64,000 nt of DNA from Deltaproteobacteria bacterium (lineage in GTDB: Bacteria > Desulfobacterota > Desulfobulbia > Desulfobulbales > SURF-16). Below, one piece after another: positions 8,426 to 18,091 of the stretch; position 1 is the first letter of the stretch; each line of letters begins with the position of its first letter. Both the position numbers and the translations under genes were made by a program. The stretch spans positions 1 through 64,000 of the forward strand of contig JACRCD010000086.1 of the NCBI GenBank assembly GCA_016219175.1, in the 5' to 3' direction. Below the pieces are notes generated by a model. It saw only the letters and a list, made by a program, of their open reading frames with translations, was not told the DNA's origin and searched no databases.

Positions 8426-9499
8426 GGCGCCGCTGGGCCTCAGGGCGTTGCGCTTCACCTTGAAGATCTGCCGGTAGCCGTCATCGGTGAAGACGTGGGT
8501 GACGTGGCTGACAAAGTAGACCCCGCTGTATGTCTCGCCGACGCCCCGGATGGTCACGGTCTGCCTCGATTTGAGGACGTGGCCGTACTGGTTGGCCTCT
8601 ATTTCTCCTTCCCCTTCCACAAACCATGCGCCCTGATGGTACAGTTCCCGGCACAGGGTGGTCATCTCCGGCGTGCCGGTGGCAGCGGTGCGGTTGACGA
8701 ACACTTGAGCCGGATTCATGCCGGGAGCGAGGTGGCTTGCCGCATCATCGGCCCCCAGGGTTGTCAGTTCACTGGCGGTGGCCTCACCCTCCAGCACCTC
8801 CTTGCTGCTCCTGTCGATCTGGAACATGGCCACATTGGCCGGACTCAGTCCATTGACCGCAAGCGACAGACGGCTGACCGTGGTCTCCCCGCCGAAGTGC
8901 ACGGACAGCACCGGCTGGGGCGGATCATCCAGCCGCGGTTTTTTGAAAAAAGCGGTATCATTTTGCACATAGCACTCAAAGCCGTTGCGCAGCGCCAGCC
9001 TTTTTAAGAACCGCATGTCCGTCTCCCGCTGGATGATGGTGGACAGCGCCTCGTCATGGATCACCCCGGTATCCTCCACCTCTGGTGTCAGGCCATGGGT
9101 GGTGAGGATCTCGGAGGCGATGTCGCTGTCTTTCTTGTTCGGCCAGTCCTTGAGCTTCTCCTCCCGGTCCATCATGACGCTGGCGTCCATGCCCCATACT
9201 TCCAGCACGCAGCGGGCCGGGTCGGGGTCAAAATGCGGCCGGACATGGGTGATGTAGCCCGTCATCAGCACCTCGTCGGCCTCGCTTAACCCGGCGCGAA
9301 TGGACACCTGTTTCCAGATGCGCAGCCGTTCGTCGTCCAGGATGGACCATGTCCCCCTCTGGTCAAGCAGCAGGGAAAAGCGCAGGCGTAACATGGCGGC
9401 CAGCTCCGTGTCATGCTCAACCTCAAGAGCGATGAGGCGCGGATAAAGGTCGCTGATCTCGGCCCCCTCAATCTCCACGGTCAGATGCTCGTTTTCCAT
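8399..9499 (-). CDS. gpD/gp27-like hub protein (Afp8/VgrG N-terminal type)
   Basis: 366 residues of the phage late control protein D type. Residues 1-110 have the barrel beginning EGAEISDLYPRLIALEVEHD, and residues 120-180 show the conserved sequence SDIASEILTTHGL plus STIIQRETDMRFLKRLALRNGF typical of VgrG/gp27 hubs. The C-terminal third has GVGETYSGVYFVSHVTHVF, the strand that meets the spike. It follows the LysM gene by ten bases and precedes the spike gene, as in Afp loci where hub and spike may be one protein; here they are two separate genes. The extreme C-terminus is encoded by a tandem repeat and may vary between strains. Confidence 0.9.
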   Translation of the reverse strand: MENEHLTVEIEGAEISDLYPRLIALEVEHDTELAAMLRLRFSLLLDQRGTWSILDDERLRIWKQVSIRAGLSEADEVLMTGYITHVRPHFDPDPARCVLEVWGMDASVMMDREEKLKDWPNKKDSDIASEILTTHGLTPEVEDTGVIHDEALSTIIQRETDMRFLKRLALRNGFECYVQNDTAFFKKPRLDDPPQPVLSVHFGGETTVSRLSLAVNGLSPANVAMFQIDRSSKEVLEGEATASELTTLGADDAASHLAPGMNPAQVFVNRTAATGTPEMTTLCRELYHQGAWFVEGEGEIEANQYGHVLKSRQTVTIRGVGETYSGVYFVSHVTHVFTDDGYRQIFKVKRNALRPSGAETFERLNA

Positions 9500-9509
9500 G
9501 GCGCGCTTT

Positions 9510-10100
9510 TCAGGCCGGGCCGTCAGGGGCGATGATGATGCGTCTGCCGGTCCGGCCGATGCTCTCGGCGCGGCCCGCGGTAAATCCGGCCGCGTTGACC
9601 GCTGCTGTCAGCTCGTTGACGGTAATGGTCAAACTGTTGTAGTTGACGAGCACCGATCGCTCATGGCTTTGCGTGGCGACCGGGATCGTCTCTCCTTGCG
9701 CGCTTTGCGTCGCCTCGCTGAGCCGCACGTTTTCCGCCAAGCGGAAGGAGTCAACGCCGATGAGCGCGGCAAGCCGGGCGGCAAGCTGGCTCCAGGGCGG
9801 TTCCCCCGCCTCGTCGTCGTATTGCAGGGCGATGCGTACGCTTTTCACCACCCCTGTACCGAGCAGATCAAGGGGAGAAAGAAAATCCGGGTTGGCGTCC
9901 ATGATGCGCCACCATTTTTTCGGCGCCTTGTAATACTTGTAGGCCAGATGATCGAGCCGGTCGCCATCCCGGAGGGTGTGCAGGAAGGTTCCGGCGCTTT
10001 CCGGCGCAGGGCGCGGGGAGACGGACTTGAACCTGTTGCCCCGGCCGTCAAGGGTTACGGCGGATGGCAGTTTCTGGTAACGCGAGTTCTTAAAAAACAT
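9510..10100 (-). CDS. LysM-domain baseplate protein (Afp7 C-terminal type)
   Basis: 196 residues. Residues 37-90 form a LysM/gp53-like fold: FLHTLRDGDRLDHLAYKYY, WWRIMDANPDFLSPLDLL. The remaining 100 residues are unassigned and mostly helical and beta mixed. In Afp, PVC and many cyanobacterial CIS, the LysM domain is the C-terminal part of the same polypeptide as the CIS tube-initiator domain; here that other part is the preceding gene, four bases away. The protein should seat the tube initiator on the hub. No signal peptide is present, so it acts in particle assembly in the cytoplasm, not in cell-wall binding. Confidence 0.82.
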   Translation of the reverse strand: MFFKNSRYQKLPSAVTLDGRGNRFKSVSPRPAPESAGTFLHTLRDGDRLDHLAYKYYKAPKKWWRIMDANPDFLSPLDLLGTGVVKSVRIALQYDDEAGEPPWSQLAARLAALIGVDSFRLAENVRLSEATQSAQGETIPVATQSHERSVLVNYNSLTITVNELTAAVNAAGFTAGRAESIGRTGRRIIIAPDGPA

Positions 10101-10104
10101 AGGG

Positions 10105-10851
10105 TTATCCCGGAATCATCACATCGGTAATATTGATGAGATTGGTCACATTGAGCACCGACATGACCTCTTTCATCGCCTTTGAATATTTGAAGACCGG
10201 ATTGGGACCCTCGATCACCGTAAGGTTCACCGCCACGCTGGCCCGAATGGGGTTGAGGTCCGTGCTGAAATCCGTCTCCGTGATGTTCATGCTGTTGATG
10301 TTCACCGGCAGCACCCGTTTGCGGCCCCAGATGAAGAGGATCATGGGCGGGTTCTCGCCCCGGGTGAAGGAAAACCCCCCGGATGAGCCCAGGAGCGCGC
10401 CCAAGGCCGCGCCCAGCATGCTTTCGCTTTTGGGGTAGACCATGAGCTCCAGGGTGGCCAGCTGGGGCATGATGCCGAACTGCTCGGTGATGGCATCGCC
10501 GTCATTTAATTTGTCCGTGGCGTCCAGGCGGATGTCAAAGGTGAGGGACTCCTCGCCCACCTGCACCTGCTGTTGCCGTTGCAGCTCAAGGAGATCGGAG
10601 AACTCCTCCCGCTGGTGAAACTGCCGCAGCGTCGACCGGCCGGCCGCAACCCGGGCGCGGGTTGCCTCCTCGCTCTCGCCTGCCGGCCCCGTCTGGGCCG
10701 GGGCATTGGGCACGGAAAACATCAGGCTGCGGTTGCGCACCAGTTGCACCGGATTGAACTGGAAGGGCACAATGAGCGGCGGGATGCTGAGCCCGTATTC
10801 GACAAAGGCGCCGCGCAGAATTTTTGGTTTATTGGTAAAGCCGCCCGACAT
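10105..10851 (-). CDS. CIS tube-initiator protein (CIS_tube N-terminal domain)
   Basis: 248 residues with the marker VPFQFNPVQLVRNRSLMF near residues 28-46 (consensus: F-Q-F-N-P-x-x-L), LTFDIRLDATDKLND near 105, and ILFIWGRKRVLPVNINSMNI near 185-205. This domain usually links the first tube ring to the baseplate hub. The ATG has an AGGAGC ribosome-binding site. Near the middle (about residues 150-175) is a Gly/Ala/Ser stretch that looks like a loop. The LysM domain that usually follows is encoded by the next gene, so this is a natural split of an Afp7-like protein. Confidence 0.85.
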   Translation of the reverse strand: MSGGFTNKPKILRGAFVEYGLSIPPLIVPFQFNPVQLVRNRSLMFSVPNAPAQTGPAGESEEATRARVAAGRSTLRQFHQREEFSDLLELQRQQQVQVGEESLTFDIRLDATDKLNDGDAITEQFGIMPQLATLELMVYPKSESMLGAALGALLGSSGGFSFTRGENPPMILFIWGRKRVLPVNINSMNITETDFSTDLNPIRASVAVNLTVIEGPNPVFKYSKAMKEVMSVLNVTNLINITDVMIPG

Positions 10852-10926
10852 GTTGCTCCTTATTAGCTGATGGTTGATGGCTGATGGTCAATCAGCAATC
10901 CGCAATCGGCATTCTTCTCACTATTT

Positions 10927-11334
10927 TCATAATTTGATGCCCTGCAGACGATCAATGATGCCCTGCAGCGGAGGCCTGTTCTTCGGCGCCAGGGCAGCAA
11001 GCATCAGGGTCAGGGTCGCCACCGTCTCTTCCGTGAGTCCCAGATAGCAATAGCCTGTTTGGCCATTTGTCCGGATCTCCATGCTGTAGCCGAACTTATC
11101 CTCATGGGAGCCCTCGTCGATTTTCAGTCGGAGCCTCTCCAGAGTGGCCAACAAATGGCCGTACTCCCCGCTGCTGATCACCGCATTACCCCAGAACGGT
11201 TGGTCCTCCAAGCGATGCCGGCGCGAGGCCGAGACCAGATGCGCCCTGTAGAACGGCTTGTCCTCGTGGCCGTTCCAGACGATGCGCACCGAGAAATCAG
11301 GGCTGTTTTTCAGATGATCATGGTGGAAATCCAT
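10927..11334 (-). CDS. Small hypothetical CIS-operon protein
   Basis: 135 residues, no family recognised. The first 90 residues are rich in aromatic and charged residues (VRIVWNGHEDKPFYRAHLVS) and the C-terminal half has an Ala/Leu helix (EETVATLTLMLAALAP). No signal peptide or membrane segment. The ribosome-binding site is weak (GGGATAA). It lies between the LQRAVGNQ-motif protein and the tube initiator, separated by 29 and 75 bases. The 75-base gap to the tube-initiator gene contains a low-complexity tract of repeated TGATGGTTGATGG type. A cargo chaperone or adaptor role is possible from its place beside the putative cargo, but not shown. Confidence 0.6.
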   Translation of the reverse strand: MDFHHDHLKNSPDFSVRIVWNGHEDKPFYRAHLVSASRRHRLEDQPFWGNAVISSGEYGHLLATLERLRLKIDEGSHEDKFGYSMEIRTNGQTGYCYLGLTEETVATLTLMLAALAPKNRPPLQGIIDRLQGIKL

Positions 11335-11363
11335 ACATTTATCCCGTTTTATTCCGTTACCCG

Positions 11364-12146
11364 TCAGTTAAAGGTCCAGCCCGGAAATTCCGAAGCCAGG
11401 GTCATCTGGTGGGTGGTCACCAGTCCGGACCCGGGACTGGTGGGGGTCCGGGGTGAAACGGTCCCCGCCGTGTCGATGGAAAAGCCGTAGGCCAGGGAAT
11501 CGAGCCTGGTCACCGTGGTGCCGTTTACCCCGTTGACCGACAGCACGGCATCCCAGGTGGTGGTGCCGGAGGCCGGGGCGTGGCGCGACGGGTGATCGAT
11601 GAAGGTAGTCGGACGCGCCGCCGCCTCGGCGTCGGTCCAGTAAAATGGTTTCGTGTCGTCATTGGGCCGCGGATCCACATAAGGTGAGGTGGTCCCGCCC
11701 AGCGGCACATTGGTGTCGATGGTCTGGGTCCAGTGATAACCGTTCGGATAGTCGGGCGAACTGGCGCCATTGGTGATTTCCACCACAATGCCCACCCCCC
11801 TGGACTCCGTGGCAAAGGAGGTGAGGGTGGCGTTCTGGTCCTGCTCGCCGGTAGTCTGGCTGGTGCTCTTGTCCGGCAGCCTCGGCTGAAAGGAGCCGGT
11901 GCTGTTCATCTGCCCGGTTGCCGCATCGGCCGAAAAATTCGTCAGCCGGATGCGGGGCAGGTCCTGTTGTTTTGAGTCCTGCTTTTTATCCCCCATGGCC
12001 TGCATGGCCTGATTGCCCACTGCCCGCTGCAGGGTCTGGGGTGCGGGCGGCAGGGTTTCAGGGGTTTTGGCCGCGCCGGTAACATTGTGGCTCCTGCCCG
12101 CGTTTTCGCGATCTCGATGCTGTTTGGTGTTGCGTGCGGCAAACAT
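11364..12146 (-). CDS. Putative CIS cargo-like protein with N-terminal LQRAVGNQ motif
   Basis: 260 residues from the ATG at 12146; a GAGGAGG box precedes it and overlaps the stop of the ATPase gene. Residues 1-60 are polar and disordered and contain LQRAVGNQAMQ at 39-49. This motif (LQR-x-x-GN-x-A) is typical of the N-terminal part of proteins in extracellular CIS loci that carry a DUF4157 protease-like domain. Here no HExxH motif follows. Residues 110-260 form a separate domain rich in Thr, Pro, Asp and aromatic residues with YHWTQTI, FYWTDAEAA and a closing beta region. It could be a structural protein that docks in the tube lumen or a cargo with unknown activity. Not a tape measure by length. 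Confidence 0.65.
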   Translation of the reverse strand: MFAARNTKQHRDRENAGRSHNVTGAAKTPETLPPAPQTLQRAVGNQAMQAMGDKKQDSKQQDLPRIRLTNFSADAATGQMNSTGSFQPRLPDKSTSQTTGEQDQNATLTSFATESRGVGIVVEITNGASSPDYPNGYHWTQTIDTNVPLGGTTSPYVDPRPNDDTKPFYWTDAEAAARPTTFIDHPSRHAPASGTTTWDAVLSVNGVNGTTVTRLDSLAYGFSIDTAGTVSPRTPTSPGSGLVTTHQMTLASEFPGWTFN

Positions 12147-12159
12147 GACAGATACCTCC

Positions 12160-14378
<2,219 letters not shown>

Positions 14379-14382
<4 letters not shown>

Positions 14383-15218
14383 GGTGTCACCTCAAAGAAC
14401 AGTGTCTTTCTGGTCAGATGGGAGATATCAACCCGCATTTCGTAAAATCCGGGGGCAAGGTCGGCCGGAATGGTGACGGAAAAAGCGTCAGCCGTCAGCT
14501 CCTGGCCGGCGAGGAGTGGTCTGCGCATCAGTGACACGTAAGCCTGCCAGCCGGTGAGATTCCTGCCGCTGATGGTCACGCTGGACCCTGCCGGGGCGGA
14601 CATGGGCGTGATCGTTTCCACGGCTGGCGGCAGGAATGGGGCGGCTACCCCCGGCACCCCCACCTGACGCACCCGCCTGGCCATGGTCCGCTCGCTGGCG
14701 GACAGCATGTCGAGCTGCACCACCGCCACCTCATAGGCCACGGACAGCCGGTAAGGCTGGGCAAAGGTGCTCCACACCGTGCTCATCTCTTCAAGCTCGA
14801 TGGTGGAAGGCATCACCTTGATCTGCTCCCTGGCACCGGCCAGATCACCGGCCAGATAGTCCGCCGGGATGACCGGCTTCTCATACAAGACGCGCATCGC
14901 CTCGCCCAAAATCTCGTGGCTGGCGGCATTGCCGGTCTGCTGGTCGTTGATGGCATAGGGGGTCAGCAGATAATGGAGATGCAGGGACAGGGGCGGCGGC
15001 ACGAGCCGGGACGGATTATCCCCCCTGGCCTGCCAGTCCATGTTTTTAAGCAAAGCACTTTCCTGCACCTTGTAGAGATAGAGGTTGACCCGCCGGTCTC
15101 CCCCTTTCTCGTGGGGTGACAGAATGGTGACATCCACCTCCGGCGTCAAGGTCATCTCGCCGAGCAGGAGGTTGCGCAGCGATTCGCTCACCAGTCCTAT
15201 TGCTGTGGATACGCTCAC
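14379..15218 (-). CDS. DUF4255 protein (Afp16/PVC16-like tail terminator)
   Basis: 279 residues, starting at GTG 15218 with an AAAGGA box. Residues 1-185 match the DUF4255/Pvc16 N-terminal domain: SESLRNLLLGEM, RRVNLYLYKVQES, LSLHLHYLLTPYA and HEILGEAMRVLYEKPVIP. Residues 198-279 look like an immunoglobulin-like IPT/TIG module (ITPMSAPAGSSVTISGRNL, ending FEVTP), which many family members carry. Afp16 homologues cap the tube and sheath at the distal end and set length. The stop overlaps the ATPase start. Together with the sheath and ATPase this is one of the surest markers of a CIS of the Afp/PVC type rather than a phage. Confidence 0.92.
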
Positions 15219-15229
15219 GGGCCGGTCCT

Positions 15230-16531
15230 TTATCTGATCATCTTCAAGGTTGTGCGAGCCATATAGCTCCGTTCCCAGAAGGCGGCCGGCAAGCGGTCAC
15301 CGTTTCTGCTGCCCGAGGTGCGGTTGATCACCACGATCTGCTGCAGAGGCGGCGGTGGCGTTTCCCGTTCGGCCGGGCTGGTTTGCCCATGGTCCACTGT
15401 CTCTGTTGCCGTGGTCTTTTTACTGATCAGATCATAAAATGTCCGCCGCAGCTCTTCGATCCGCCGGACGCCATCCTCATCCGGCTGCCTGGCCGGCGTC
15501 ACGGCAGGCTGGCGTTCTCCGGCCCGCGCTTCCCCCCGCCGCGTCTGTTCCCGTTGCTGCTGCGTTGCCACGGCAGGCTGGCGCTCCGGCGCTGCCGGGT
15601 TTCCCGCTTCGCTGTCGTGTGCCGCGCTTTTGCCGGCCGTGGCCGCCCGCGCTTGCTGTCCTATAATGTTTTCAGCTTGCGTTGTCGCGGGCAGCGGGGT
15701 CGGCAGCCGGGTTATCACTCGCCGGTCGGCAGGTGGCTGGGCGTGTTCCTCTGCTTGGGACAGGTGCTCGGAACGGTTAGCTTTGGTCGGTGGGGCGCCC
15801 TCTTGCCCGATTCGCCCGGCCTGGAGTGGCAGGGACGCTTGCAGTATGGCGGGCGGCTGGTCCGAGAACGCGGGTTGATCGCTTTGTGCCTGCGCAAGCG
15901 AGGGAAAGAGCTGTCTGGCGGGCGACCGGCCGGGGATGGTCATCTCCTCTCTGGTTCCTGATGTTGCCTCTTTTTGCCCGGCCGCCCCCTGCCCGCTGTT
16001 TTTTGCCGGCTGCCGGAGTTTTTCAGCCCCTGACACGGCAGGAACGGCTGGCGTCATGGTCGTCATCACCCGCGCCCGGGGCTGCTGCCTGTCATGGTGC
16101 GGAACCTCTTCACCGCCGCTGCGGGGATGGTTTGCCGCCGTTGGTTTTGCCGCGTTTTTTTCCGCTGGCGGCCTTGTCGCGATTCGTTGACCGTTGCCGG
16201 CAGACGGCAGGTCAACCATGGGGGAGTGGTCCGGGGCCATGACCTTGTCGTCCACTTCCTTGCCGTCCGGGAGGGCGCTAACGCTCTCCATGTCGTCGGC
16301 AGGGAGGTCAGTGGTCCGGCTGGACAGCGGCCAGGGGGGAGAAGGTTCTCCGGTCGGGGGTTGCATATGGTAGCGGAAGGCCACCGGCGGCACCGGCCCC
16401 TGCCCCTGCAAGGTGCCGGTTGCGTTTTCCGGCAGGCCGAGCAGCGCGCGCACCATTCTTCCCGCCGGTTTGCCGCTGTCAGCGCTCAACCGCCTGGATC
16501 TCTGTGTCGTGTCGATTTCTTCAGAACGCAT
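15230..16531 (-). CDS. Long Pro/Arg-rich disordered CIS protein
   Basis: 433 residues, of which about 330 (residues 45-375) are low complexity, rich in Pro, Ala, Arg, Gln and Thr, and almost certainly unstructured. The two ends are more ordered: residues 1-60 contain GRMVRALLGLPENATG and PVAFRYHMQPPTG, and the C-terminus reads QIVVINRTSG then LPAAFWERSYMARTTLKMIR. The ATG overlaps the previous stop by 11 bases. The family is not recognised. Such a stretched protein, next to tube and terminator genes, could serve as a length ruler or tube filling, and no classical tape-measure protein is found elsewhere in the operon; this is only a hypothesis. High antisense ORF content comes from the GC-rich repeats. 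Confidence 0.65.
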   Translation of the reverse strand: MRSEEIDTTQRSRRLSADSGKPAGRMVRALLGLPENATGTLQGQGPVPPVAFRYHMQPPTGEPSPPWPLSSRTTDLPADDMESVSALPDGKEVDDKVMAPDHSPMVDLPSAGNGQRIATRPPAEKNAAKPTAANHPRSGGEEVPHHDRQQPRARVMTTMTPAVPAVSGAEKLRQPAKNSGQGAAGQKEATSGTREEMTIPGRSPARQLFPSLAQAQSDQPAFSDQPPAILQASLPLQAGRIGQEGAPPTKANRSEHLSQAEEHAQPPADRRVITRLPTPLPATTQAENIIGQQARAATAGKSAAHDSEAGNPAAPERQPAVATQQQREQTRRGEARAGERQPAVTPARQPDEDGVRRIEELRRTFYDLISKKTTATETVDHGQTSPAERETPPPPLQQIVVINRTSGSRNGDRLPAAFWERSYMARTTLKMIR

Positions 16532-17399
16532 GGTTCATCCGTTCCATTTCTTCCGCGAGAATCTCGATGTAACGGTGCCGGTTCTCCCTGGTCATGCCGA
16601 GGATTTCCTTTTCGCTCCAGTGATAGTGATAGGCAAGGTAGTGCACCTCCTTGAGCAGTAGATCAAGCCGGGTGTTCAGTTCCGTCAGGAAGAACTCCTG
16701 CAGGTCGAAGCAGGGGGAAAAGGTGTGTCCGCACTCCGGACAGACCGCCTCCATATCGAGGCCGACCTTGGGGGCCAGGCGGTCCATCTCCCTTTCAATT
16801 TCCGCCTTGGCCGCGTCCGGCAGACTGATGATGTCAGCCATGGCAGGTTGGCATACGGGGCCGATGCCCCGTATGCAGCGGGCCAGCAGCTGGTCTGCCG
16901 CCATCGTCTCGTCACCGTCAACCAGATGGCTGAGCCTTTCCTGGTCTCCGCCGTTGGGCAGCCGGAAGGTGACGGTGTGGCCGCCCGCTTCCCGGCTGAG
17001 GCGCATCTCATAAAAAAGAGAGTGCTGCGGAGAGGGGATTACCGGGATATTGTCCGTTAGAAAATCAATATCCAGCCGCTCGCCGCAGTCCGGCCGGCAA
17101 CAGGTGACGACCGCCTGGATGGCGTGGCCGAAGGTCATCTCCCGCAGTTTAAGCAACAGGAAGTGGCGGTCTCCCACCAGCAGGTTCCGCGCCGTTTCCT
17201 CGCTTATGTCAACAATGGGGCCGATCCTCTCGATGCCGTGGCTGAGCAGGGCGGAGACAATGGCCGCTGTAACCGCGCCGTTGCGGCCGGCCACCATTTT
17301 TTCGGCCAAGCCGGAGAGCGGAGAGAGTACGACCTCCCGCCGGATCTGACCGTCGCCATCCACATAACCTCCCGGCAGCTGACATGTGATGCGCTGCAT
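16521..17399 (-). CDS. Cys-rich baseplate-like CIS protein
   Basis: 292 residues from the ATG at 17399, nine bases after the tube stop; the upstream in-frame extension would overlap the tube gene and lacks a ribosome-binding site. It contains two Cys groups, CCRPDCG at 100-106 and CPECG plus Cys at 220-230, that could together hold one zinc. The N-terminal residues RREVVLSPLSGLAEKM and the KLREMTFGHAI stretch resemble T4-like baseplate/tube-chaperone proteins found next to gp19-like tubes. The C-terminal end is helical and ends with LLLKEVHYLAYHYHWSEKEI, a pattern I associate with gp51/gp26-like helpers. Exact family not certain. Confidence 0.72.
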   Translation of the reverse strand: MQRITCQLPGGYVDGDGQIRREVVLSPLSGLAEKMVAGRNGAVTAAIVSALLSHGIERIGPIVDISEETARNLLVGDRHFLLLKLREMTFGHAIQAVVTCCRPDCGERLDIDFLTDNIPVIPSPQHSLFYEMRLSREAGGHTVTFRLPNGGDQERLSHLVDGDETMAADQLLARCIRGIGPVCQPAMADIISLPDAAKAEIEREMDRLAPKVGLDMEAVCPECGHTFSPCFDLQEFFLTELNTRLDLLLKEVHYLAYHYHWSEKEILGMTRENRHRYIEILAEEMERMNHAF

Positions 17400-17407
17400 G
17401 ACGCCCC

Positions 17408-17908
17408 TTATGTCTCGGCCGGTTCCGTCACCGACGTGTCGCGTTCCCACCCCTCGTTTTCCAGCTTGACGGACTGGATCATCACCGCGTTGCCGCCGGC
17501 ATCAAGTTCGGGCAGGGCCTGGTATTCGGAAACCCAGCAGCGGTAAACCTTGTAGGACAGCACCTTGCCGCCCTGCAGGTTGAAGACGTCGATGACGATG
17601 TCCTTGCGAAAGTTTTTCAGCGACATGGAGGCGTCGCTCTGGTAGTTGTTGATCAGGTTGGCCCACTCCTCAAAGGTGGTATCGTGGGTGACGCCCGCCT
17701 CCAGGGTTATGCCTTCATAGGAGGTCTTGCCCGGCAGTTTGCGGCTGGAGCTGGGATCGCCTCCCTCCCGCCAATCCGTAACCTCGGTGGTTTTTTTCAG
17801 GGCGCTGCATTTGGCGAGCCCCGCCACGTATTTGCCGTCCCACTTGATCCTGAATTTGAAGTTCCGGTAGGGATCGAACCTGTGGGTGTTTACTGTAAAT
17901 TGCGCCAT
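17408..17908 (-). CDS. CIS inner tube protein (gp19/Afp1-like)
   Basis: 166 residues, the usual size for gp19-like tubes. Diagnostic residues: FDPYRNFKFRIKWDGKYVAG at the N-terminus, KCSALKKTTEVTDWREGGD at 33-51, RKLPGKTSYEGITLEAGVTHD, and FEEWANLINNY near 80. The protein stacks as hexameric rings inside the sheath and is the channel expelled on contraction. A GGGAG box precedes the ATG. It is the only tube gene in the window; many Afp-type loci have two or three. It is separated from the sheath gene by a 183-base spacer with a dispersed repeat. Confidence 0.94.
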   Translation of the reverse strand: MAQFTVNTHRFDPYRNFKFRIKWDGKYVAGLAKCSALKKTTEVTDWREGGDPSSSRKLPGKTSYEGITLEAGVTHDTTFEEWANLINNYQSDASMSLKNFRKDIVIDVFNLQGGKVLSYKVYRCWVSEYQALPELDAGGNAVMIQSVKLENEGWERDTSVTEPAET

Positions 17909-17937
17909 ATCATATCTCCCTCATCGTTGCCTTTTTT

Positions 17938-17974
17938 GATGGCGTCGCAAAAACTCCGATTTACTGCGTTGCGG
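17938..17974. repeat. Dispersed intergenic repeat, copy 1
   Basis: GATGGCGTCGCAAAAACTCC followed by GATTTACTGCGTTGCGG. A second imperfect copy lies at 35090-35125 just behind another gene. Both are in intergenic gaps. Such elements are seen scattered in genomes of this group. This copy sits in the 183-base sheath-tube gap, where an extra RNA-level signal could adjust the sheath to tube ratio. Confidence 0.65.
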
Positions 17975-18091
17975 CTGGTTCGCGAACCCGCCGCGCCTTG
18001 TCTATCAAAGTTTTATGCTTAGCCATCCAGATACTTTTTACGAGTTCATCTTTTTGCCTTCTGCCTGTTGCCTCTTGCCTTGCATCCGCAA

